A stretch of 5,004 nt of DNA from Candidatus Dojkabacteria bacterium (GTDB taxonomy: Bacteria > Patescibacteriota > Dojkabacteria > J137): the NCBI GenBank assembly GCA_003694175.1, contig RFKV01000075.1, forward strand, positions 1 through 5,004. Reading direction: 5' to 3'. Positions 1 to 5,004 of the stretch are shown here, one piece after another (the first letter of the stretch is position 1; each line of letters opens with the position of its first letter). The notes under the pieces were generated by a model that was not told the origin of the DNA, ran no database searches, and was given only the letters and a program-made list of their open reading frames with translations. The translations under genes and the position numbers were made by a program.

Positions 1-855
1 GATATAGACATTATTGAGCATTTCATTGAAAAAAATTCCAAAAGATTTAAGATAATCTTTATAGACTCTATTCAAACTTTGTTTACAACCACTGTTAGTT
101 CGCCCACAGGCTCAGTATCTCAAATTTTGGAGTGTACAAATTTTTTAGTGAACATATCAAAAAAGTTTAACATTATTACTTTCATCATTGGTCATGTCAC
201 AAAATCAGGAGAGGTTGCTGGTCCAAAAATGCTTGAGCATATGGTTGATACAGTTATTTATTTTGAGGGAGAGAAGAGGTTTGAACTTCGAGTAGTCAGA
301 GTTGAGAAAAATCGTTTTGGTCCTACAGACGAAGTTGGGATTTTTAGAATGACCTCTGATGGGTTAGTAGAAGTACGTGATACAAAAGAACTCTTTGAAA
401 ACAATTTACCAGATGCTCCAGGATCTGTGTTTTGCATGGTTCTGGAAGGCAACAGGCCAGTAGTTGTTGAAGTGCAAGCTTTAGTTGCTAAGTCACATCT
501 TCCTCAACCCAGAAGAACATCCAGTGGCTTCGATTTTAGCCGTATGAATATTTTGATTGCAGTGATAGAAAAGACGCTAGGGCTAAATTTGTCTACCCAC
601 GATGTATACACTAATGTTACCGGTGGGATAAAAGTTGCAGATGCTGCACTCGATTTGGCCTTTGTTGCATCTGTGCTTTCATCACTGAAAAATAAGGCAT
701 TTCCCAGGAGTTCAGTTTTTTTTGGTGAGGTTGGTTTAACCGGTGAAGTTAGAAAGGTCTGGTTGGAAGAAAAAAGAGTAAAAGAAGCTAGAAGAATCGG
801 TTTTGTTACTATTGTTAATCATAGCGCAGTCAAAAATATAAAAAATTTGCTGTGA
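1..855 (+). CDS. radA: DNA repair protein RadA/Sms, 3' portion (5' end outside window)
   Basis: RadA (Sms) is a cytoplasmic RecA-like ATPase that helps RecA-driven recombination by extending and processing branched DNA intermediates. The frame is open from base 1, so the gene starts upstream; 284 codons are visible of a protein usually near 450 residues. The zinc finger and Walker A are missing for that reason. Counting from the first visible codon, one sees a Walker B-type strand IIFIDSIQTL (18-27), the SPTGSVSQ segment (34-41), GHVTKSG...AGP..LEHMVD (64-83) and the RadA-specific KNRFG (103-107). A Lon-C-like domain follows from about 177, with TGGIKVADAALDLA (207-220) and FFGEVGLTGEVR (240-251). 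The Lon protease serine motif is absent, as in other RadA proteins, so no protease activity is expected. A TTG at base 79 is internal and is not the start. The C-terminus is shorter than in E. coli RadA. Identification is secure from motif order. Confidence 0.95.
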   Translation, partial: DIDIIEHFIEKNSKRFKIIFIDSIQTLFTTTVSSPTGSVSQILECTNFLVNISKKFNIITFIIGHVTKSGEVAGPKMLEHMVDTVIYFEGEKRFELRVVRVEKNRFGPTDEVGIFRMTSDGLVEVRDTKELFENNLPDAPGSVFCMVLEGNRPVVVEVQALVAKSHLPQPRRTSSGFDFSRMNILIAVIEKTLGLNLSTHDVYTNVTGGIKVADAALDLAFVASVLSSLKNKAFPRSSVFFGEVGLTGEVRKVWLEEKRVKEARRIGFVTIVNHSAVKNIKNLL

Positions 856-884
856 GGCTTTTTTCCTATTAAGTTTAGCTAATT

Positions 885-906
885 TGTGAATTTAATATTA
901 TTCACA
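885..906. repeat. Perfect inverted repeat upstream of lepA promoter
   Basis: TGTGAAT (885-891) and ATTCACA (900-906) are exact reverse complements separated by eight bases of A/T. The stem is 7 bp and is not followed by a T run, so it is a poor intrinsic terminator for radA. It lies 13 bases upstream of the predicted -35 of lepA, which makes an operator or activator site possible. The half-sites TGTGA/TCACA match the CRP half-site, but they are 12 bases apart rather than 6, so a normal CRP site is unlikely. The function is inference only. Confidence 0.4.
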
Positions 907-919
907 TATTGGTCTGTTT

Positions 920-949
920 CTGACTGTCCATAGATCACTTTGGTATAAT
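920..949 (+). promoter_or_regulatory. Predicted sigma70-type extended -10 promoter for lepA
   Basis: The -10 is a perfect TATAAT (944-949) preceded by TG and one base (941-943), an extended -10. A CTGACT (920-925), four of six to TTGACA, sits 18 bases upstream as the -35. Transcription would begin near 956, giving a leader of about 25 bases before the lepA ATG. This suggests lepA can be transcribed independently of radA. It is a prediction from consensus only, though a perfect extended -10 directly before a start codon is stronger than most chance matches in AT-rich DNA. Confidence 0.6.
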
Positions 950-980
950 TAAAAAACTTCTAACATATTAAGCGAATAAA

Positions 981-2879
981 ATGGCTATTGACACTTCGTT
1001 AATCAGAAATTTCTGTATTATTGCACACATTGATCATGGAAAGTCAACGCTTGCTGACAGATTAATAGAGTTTACAGGAGCATTGTCAAGGAGGGAGATA
1101 AAGGATAGAGTTTTAGATACATTGGAGTTAGAGCAAGAACGAGGCATTACAATTAAACTTCAAACAGCAAGGCTGCACTATAAGGGTTTTATACTGAATT
1201 TGATAGACACACCAGGGCACGTTGACTTTTCATATGAGGTATCACGTTCGGTTGCGGCTTCAGAAGGTGCTTTGTTGCTTGTGGATGCAACACAGGGGGT
1301 ACAGGCTCAAACTCTTTCGACGGTATATAAGGCCATGGAATACGATTTAAAAATCATCCCAGTACTAAATAAAGTAGATATGGATACTGCGGATGTAGAA
1401 GGAACTAAAGAAGAGATGATGGAGATATTTGGTTTTTCGCAATCAGAAATAATCTTGGCCTCAGGTAAAACTGGATTGGGTGTTGATAAAATTTTAGATA
1501 CGATAATAAAAGAAATACCTCCCCCAGATAAAAACAAGTCTAAAGTCTTTGTTCCAGATGATAACCTCAAAGTTCAACCCACAAAAGCACTCGTCTTTGA
1601 TGCCTTTTACCACGAATTTTTAGGTGTGACTGCACTAGTTAAAGTAGTTGCAGGAAGTTTTAATTTGTCAGATAAACTTTACGCTATTGGAACCTGCACT
1701 GATATTTCACCGATCGAATTAGGATATTTAAATCCAAAGATGTGTAAAACATTTGAGTTGAATGAAGGGGAAGTTGGTTATATCGCCACGGGGCTTAAGG
1801 ACATAAATTTAATTCATGTCGGTGACACTATAACTCTAAAAATGAACGATGATTCACATTTGCTAGTTAAAAGTTTAATAGGGTATAAACCTCCAAAACC
1901 TATGGTTTTTGCATCTTTGTATCCAGTAGATAGTAGTGACTTTGAAAAATTTAGAGATGCCCTTGAAAAACTCTCCTTAAATGATTCATCTATAACATAT
2001 CAAAAAGAATTTTCTCAGGCGTTAGGTACAGGGTATGTTTGTGGTTTTTTGGGCCTGTTGCATCTTGAAATTACACAAGAAAGGCTTGAAAAAGAATATG
2101 GGATTGAACTCATAACTACTACTCCAACTGTAGAGTTTAGAATAAAACTGAAAACTTCTGACTACACAAAGTTGCCAATAAATATCGCGAATATCGACAC
2201 CAAACAAAATTTAGCATACATCAGAACAGCTGCTGAGTTTCCGGATCCTGGATTAGTCGAATATGTTGAGGAACCCTGGGTAAGCTTAGAAGTTTTAGTT
2301 CCAGAAGATTATGTTGGTTCTGTAATGGAGTTATGTCACAAACACAGAGGAGAATATATATCCCTGAGTTATTTAAGTAATAAAAATATTGTTCTAAGAA
2401 GGCATGCTATTTTAAAGTTTAATATGCCAATGATTGAAATTATGATTAGCTTTTTTGACAAGCTTAAGTCTATAACCAACGGTTATGCTTCAATGGAGTA
2501 TGCATTTACAGGTTTTAGAAAATCGGAGATAGTTAAGGTTACAATTTTAGTAAATTCACAACCAGCTGAGGCACTTTCTTTTTTAACGCATAAAGTCAAT
2601 GCGCAGAAAAAAGGAAGAGAGGTTGTTGAAAAATTGAAAGAGCTAATCCCTCGACAAATGTTTAAAGTTCCAATTCAGGCTGCAGTAGAAAACCAAATTG
2701 TAGCAAGAGAAACAATAAATCCATATCGAAAAGACGTTTTAGCAAAGCTTTATGGTGGTGATGTTACCAGAAAATTAAAGTTGCTTGAAAAGCAAAAGAA
2801 AGGAAAGAAAAAGATGAAATTAGTTGGCAATGTTGAAATACCAAAAGAGGCATTTTTAGCAGTTTTGAAGATTGATTAA
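981..2879 (+). CDS. lepA: Elongation factor 4 (LepA), translational GTPase
   Basis: LepA/EF-4 is a ribosome-binding GTPase related to EF-G, linked to back-translocation and to 30S assembly or initiation. All GTPase motifs are present: G1 AHIDHGKST (15-23), G2 RGITI (54-58), G3 DTPGH (76-80, with the catalytic-type His80), G4 NKVD (130-133) and G5 SGKTG (161-165, usually SAKTG). Then come domain II (about 200-290), the EF-G III-like domain with CGFLGLLHLEI (354-364), the V-like domain ending near PRQMF (557-561), and the LepA-specific basic C-terminal domain (about 565-632: RKDVLAKLYGGDVTRK, KQKKGKKKMK, GNVEIPKEAFLAVL). At 632 residues it is some 30 longer than E. coli LepA (about 599). The extra length is in the G-domain/domain II linker (183-202) and around 385-430. 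The ATG at 981 gives the normal short N-terminus before G1. No clear Shine-Dalgarno precedes it; the upstream bases are AAGCGAATAAA. The gene is intact and certain. Confidence 0.98.
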   Translation: MAIDTSLIRNFCIIAHIDHGKSTLADRLIEFTGALSRREIKDRVLDTLELEQERGITIKLQTARLHYKGFILNLIDTPGHVDFSYEVSRSVAASEGALLLVDATQGVQAQTLSTVYKAMEYDLKIIPVLNKVDMDTADVEGTKEEMMEIFGFSQSEIILASGKTGLGVDKILDTIIKEIPPPDKNKSKVFVPDDNLKVQPTKALVFDAFYHEFLGVTALVKVVAGSFNLSDKLYAIGTCTDISPIELGYLNPKMCKTFELNEGEVGYIATGLKDINLIHVGDTITLKMNDDSHLLVKSLIGYKPPKPMVFASLYPVDSSDFEKFRDALEKLSLNDSSITYQKEFSQALGTGYVCGFLGLLHLEITQERLEKEYGIELITTTPTVEFRIKLKTSDYTKLPINIANIDTKQNLAYIRTAAEFPDPGLVEYVEEPWVSLEVLVPEDYVGSVMELCHKHRGEYISLSYLSNKNIVLRRHAILKFNMPMIEIMISFFDKLKSITNGYASMEYAFTGFRKSEIVKVTILVNSQPAEALSFLTHKVNAQKKGREVVEKLKELIPRQMFKVPIQAAVENQIVARETINPYRKDVLAKLYGGDVTRKLKLLEKQKKGKKKMKLVGNVEIPKEAFLAVLKID

Positions 2880-2927
2880 ACTAAAATCTGAGTTAAACTT
2901 TATAATGCTAGGTATCAAAAAGTAGTT

Positions 2928-3941
2928 TTATCTAATGTATCTTCTAATGGCCATCCATGTACTGAACGCACCAACTAGGAAGCCGACTAATGCTGTAAGA
3001 GCAATCAAAGCTACCCATCCATTTGTGTCTATATATGGCCAGGGAAGTTGAGAAAAGTTTTCAAAGAAAAACTGTTTTACGGCAAGATTAGTAGGAAGTA
3101 CAAAGACAGACAATAGTACGACTCCGACAATAAAAATTGCTATTAAAGATCCAAACAACCCGTAAAAACCCCCTTCGAGAATATACGGAGCTCTGATGAA
3201 AAACAACGATCCACCAACCAACTGCATTACACCTATTTCCTCCATCTGATTGTAAAGTCTAAATTCAACTGTCATTATAGTGAAGAAAAATATTACAATC
3301 ATCAAGAGGGTAATAATTGCAATTCCCGCAACCCTCAAACTGAGCATTACCTCTCTGAGTTTGTCTAAACTTTCACTGTCAACCTTAAGCTCAATTGGAG
3401 GCTCTCCTTCCTTAGTTGAGTATTTATAAATAGGTTTTTGAGTAGAATTATGTTGCTCATCTGACTTTAAAATGCGCAGTTTTTCGTTTTCCTCCTCAAT
3501 ATCCTTAAGTAATATGGCTGTTAGATCTTTTAAGTCATCTAACGAATATATTTGAATATCTAAGCTTGAAGATAGTTTTCCATTTGTAACTTTGTTACTT
3601 TGCAGAGTTAAATAAATTATCGGTTGTGTTTTTTCTGTGTAGTCAGAATACATTTTAAATGCTTCTTCCTCGCTTGTGAAATCAATTTTTTTAATTTTAG
3701 GGATCTTTTCCCATTTGTTTTTTAGTCTCTGAATAATTTCCTGATCCATTCCGACTTCAAAGAAAACCAACAAATTACTCCTTGATTCAATGTATTGAAT
3801 CCAAAGATTTGCAAAAAAAGCAATTCCCAAAAACACTAAAGCAACCAAAAAGGCTAGTGACATAACCGATACCGATCCCCAACCCGTCCATCCACTTCTC
3901 TCAATTTGCTTTTTTGTGTTTCTTAAAATTCTTATAAACAT
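2928..3941 (-). CDS. ftsX: Cell division protein FtsX (FtsEX membrane subunit)
   Basis: FtsX is the membrane part of the ABC-type FtsEX complex, which controls peptidoglycan hydrolases at division or elongation sites rather than moving a substrate. The 337-residue product shows the FtsX plan: a short basic cytoplasmic start, TM1 (about 23-48), an extracellular domain (about 49-200, with the SEEEAF segment at 90-95 and LSSSLDIQI at 123-131), TM2 (about 202-224), the family signature MEEIGVMQLVGG followed by IRAPYILEG (233-257), TM3 (about 255-283) and TM4 (about 308-332). It is longer than the usual 300 or so residues, mainly through a polar stretch at about 148-190 in the extracellular domain. 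The ATG at 3941 fits the family N-terminus; no strong Shine-Dalgarno is seen. No ftsE lies in this window; the gene upstream is an SDR. Whether it pairs with a distant FtsE is unknown. Family assignment is secure from topology plus signature. Confidence 0.93.
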   Translation of the reverse strand: MFIRILRNTKKQIERSGWTGWGSVSVMSLAFLVALVFLGIAFFANLWIQYIESRSNLLVFFEVGMDQEIIQRLKNKWEKIPKIKKIDFTSEEEAFKMYSDYTEKTQPIIYLTLQSNKVTNGKLSSSLDIQIYSLDDLKDLTAILLKDIEEENEKLRILKSDEQHNSTQKPIYKYSTKEGEPPIELKVDSESLDKLREVMLSLRVAGIAIITLLMIVIFFFTIMTVEFRLYNQMEEIGVMQLVGGSLFFIRAPYILEGGFYGLFGSLIAIFIVGVVLLSVFVLPTNLAVKQFFFENFSQLPWPYIDTNGWVALIALTALVGFLVGAFSTWMAIRRYIR

Positions 3942-3950
3942 ATCTTGGCT

Positions 3951-3978
3951 TATATAACTAACTCATCTTTACTTACAA
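3951..3978 (-). promoter_or_regulatory. Weak candidate promoter for ftsX
   Basis: In the 57-base gap between the SDR stop and the ftsX start, the minus strand has TTGTAA (3978-3973, four of six to TTGACA) and, 16 bases on, TATATA (3956-3951, four of six to TATAAT). Transcription would begin only a few bases before the ftsX ATG at 3941, so the message would be nearly leaderless. Such matches are common by chance in AT-rich DNA. Read-through from the SDR gene is an equally good explanation for ftsX expression. Confidence 0.25.
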
Positions 3979-3998
3979 GAATATTTTAAATCGTCATT

Positions 3999-4697
3999 TT
4001 AATATTTTGTTCGTCTTATAACTAATGAATCAACAATCATATCATTGGGTTTAGTTAATATCTCAACAATGCAATCTGCTACGTTATCTGGATCCATATA
4101 ATTTTCAACATTTTTTTCTACACCAGCTTTGTGAAAAAATGAAGTTTTGATTCCTCCAGGAAATACGCATATAGATCTTACGTTTTTGTATCTATAATCT
4201 AAATTTATGCACTCAGAAAACCCTCTAACTGCGTATTTTGTTGCTGAATAAACCGAATTTAGATGCTTAGGTTCAATGCCTGCTGTGGAGGATATATTCA
4301 CAATTATCCCAATTTCGTCTGATTCTTCGAGTAACGAAAGTGAATATTTTGTTGTTAAAATCAAACCGGTCAAATTAGTGTCAATCGTTCTTTTTATTTC
4401 CTCATCAGTATTCTCACAAAGTTCACCTTCTAACCAAACAGCCGCATTATTTACCAATACGTCTAGACTTTCTATTTTTTTAAACATGCCTTTAATGTCA
4501 TTTAAATTGGTGATATCGCAAAAAAGTGTGACTAGATTTTCAGTTTTTAGCTTTTCCTTAATTTCCTGGAGTTTACTTTCATCTTTGCCTGTAACATACA
4601 CAACTGATCCTCTCTGGATAAATTTCTTAGCTAGGCTGAAACCTAATCCACTTGTGCCTCCAGTTATCAATATTTTTTTATCTTTTAGAGTTTTCAT
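3999..4697 (-). CDS. Classical short-chain dehydrogenase/reductase (SDR), substrate unknown
   Basis: The product is a 232-residue cytoplasmic NAD(P)-dependent oxidoreductase with a Rossmann fold. Visible motifs are the dinucleotide loop TGGTSGLG (12-19), CDIT with Asp61 for the adenine pocket, NNAA (83-86), Asn108 in TIDTNLTG, NISSTAG with catalytic Ser137, YSATK with Tyr150 and Lys154, and PGGIKT (180-185). The Asn-Ser-Tyr-Lys tetrad is complete and Ser-Tyr spacing is the usual 13, so it should be active. A basic Lys38 after the second strand (VTGKDE) hints at NADP(H) preference. It is slightly shorter than typical 250-residue members, with a brief C-terminus. The ATG at 4697 places the Rossmann strand at residues 8-12, as usual. 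The start lies 20 bases inside the end of the upstream gene, implying co-transcription and perhaps translational coupling; no Shine-Dalgarno is evident. Neighbours give no clue to the substrate, and motif reading cannot separate a sugar, fatty-acyl or alcohol substrate. Confidence 0.92.
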   Translation of the reverse strand: MKTLKDKKILITGGTSGLGFSLAKKFIQRGSVVYVTGKDESKLQEIKEKLKTENLVTLFCDITNLNDIKGMFKKIESLDVLVNNAAVWLEGELCENTDEEIKRTIDTNLTGLILTTKYSLSLLEESDEIGIIVNISSTAGIEPKHLNSVYSATKYAVRGFSECINLDYRYKNVRSICVFPGGIKTSFFHKAGVEKNVENYMDPDNVADCIVEILTKPNDMIVDSLVIRRTKY

Positions 4698-5004
4698 AAG
4701 TATAGCTTGTGATTTTCTTTGCTATTTTGATGATTTGTTCTGGACTTAAGTCTACAATGTTCTCTAGTCCTTTCGGACCGACCTCTATCACATCTTCTAT
4801 GGTTTTAAATCCCGCTTTTTTTAAAGTTTTATATATTTTTGAACTTAAGTTTAAGTATTTGAGAGGCGTTTTACTTACTTGGTAGTTTTGATCTCTATCA
4901 GAGACTTCTAAACTTTCTATTTCTATAGCGTTTTTTCCGTTACTTGTTTTTGTCTTTTTAATTTCATCGCTCTCGGACTCAAGATTAGTTACTGCAGTGA
5001 CATC
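4678..5004 (-). CDS. 3' end of a gene with a C-terminal helix-hairpin-helix domain, probably NusA
   Basis: The minus-strand frame is open from base 5004 to a TAA at 4680-4678, giving the last 108 residues of a protein that starts outside the window. The first 45 or so visible residues are polar, acidic and low in complexity (ESESDEIKKTK...), like a flexible linker. Residues about 54-103 form a compact HhH-type unit: LKYLNLSSKIYKTLKKAGF, KTIEDVIEVG, then LENIVDLSPEQIIKIAKKI. By eye this aligns without gaps to the last acidic repeat of E. coli NusA (TLEDLAEQGIDDLADIEGL...), a domain that in E. coli binds the RNA polymerase alpha C-terminal domain. The alpha C-terminal domain itself (LS.RAYNCLKRAGI) is the main alternative, but its key DNA-contact Arg and Asn are replaced here by Lys. 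The final residues (ENSKR) overlap the SDR start by 20 bases. That this is a real coding end is likely; the NusA name is inferred from memory of the family and is not certain, so no symbol is given. Confidence 0.6.
   Translation of the reverse strand, partial: DVTAVTNLESESDEIKKTKTSNGKNAIEIESLEVSDRDQNYQVSKTPLKYLNLSSKIYKTLKKAGFKTIEDVIEVGPKGLENIVDLSPEQIIKIAKKITSYTYENSKR

Noticed and set aside
258..452. Minus-strand open frame opposite radA
   Set aside because: It lies wholly within conserved RadA coding sequence on the other strand and has no recognisable features.
855..870. T run after the radA stop as an intrinsic terminator
   Set aside because: The six T bases (859-864) have no convincing GC-rich stem before them; only a 2-bp GC pairing could be formed.
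853..882. Recoding of the radA TGA as glycine or tryptophan
   Set aside because: The final RadA helix ends just before the TGA, read-through adds only nine residues, and the long lepA frame contains no in-frame TGA. Standard termination is the better reading.
1307..1570. Minus-strand open frame opposite lepA
   Set aside because: It is antisense to the LepA GTPase domain and shows no independent coding signal.
2022..2207. Minus-strand open frame opposite lepA
   Set aside because: It is short and antisense to conserved LepA sequence.
2880..2927. Possible bidirectional terminator between lepA and ftsX
   Set aside because: The only pairing found is a weak A/T stem (ACTTT at 2897-2901 with AAAGT at 2919-2923) with a large loop and no GC-rich core. 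Convergent genes make a terminator expected, but the sequence does not support one.
4276..4749. 157-codon plus-strand open frame opposite the SDR gene
   Set aside because: It is antisense to a gene with a complete set of SDR motifs, and its translation is Ser/Phe/Leu-rich with no family features. It is a shadow of the real gene.

Overview
This is an AT-rich bacterial chromosomal segment that carries housekeeping genes. It contains five protein-coding genes, two of them cut by the window edges. There is no RNA gene, insertion sequence, CRISPR array or phage gene. All genes read cleanly with standard bacterial stops. lepA runs for 632 codons without an in-frame TGA and radA ends at TGA in the expected place, so there is no sign of a UGA-recoding lineage. 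Low GC, tight packing, divergent but intact core proteins and the lack of clear Shine-Dalgarno sequences would fit a candidate-phyla (CPR/Patescibacteria-type) genome or another low-GC lineage. That placement is a guess: no single marker here settles it.

Layout. On the left, on the + strand, is the 3' part of radA/sms (recombination and branch-migration ATPase), which began before the window. A 125-base gap follows, holding a perfect 7-bp dyad and a good extended -10 promoter. Next comes lepA, complete, encoding the translational GTPase EF-4. lepA meets a minus-strand gene tail to tail across 48 bases with no convincing terminator. The minus-strand block, read right to left, starts with the 3' end of a gene whose product ends in a helix-hairpin-helix domain that looks like the C-terminal repeat of NusA. 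Its stop lies 20 bases inside a classical short-chain dehydrogenase/reductase (SDR) gene. After a 57-base gap comes ftsX, the membrane subunit of the FtsEX complex.

How the genes work together. The minus-strand block is probably one transcription unit, at least for the first two genes, but the three products share no obvious pathway. radA and lepA point the same way, but lepA appears to have its own promoter. The usual partner of ftsX, ftsE, is not beside it.

I looked for an undescribed system and found none. The points worth a second look are small: the dyad placed about 60 bases upstream of the predicted lepA start of transcription, starts without Shine-Dalgarno sequences, ftsX without ftsE, the NusA-like tail outside the visible nusA-infB context, and lineage-specific length differences in LepA, FtsX and RadA.
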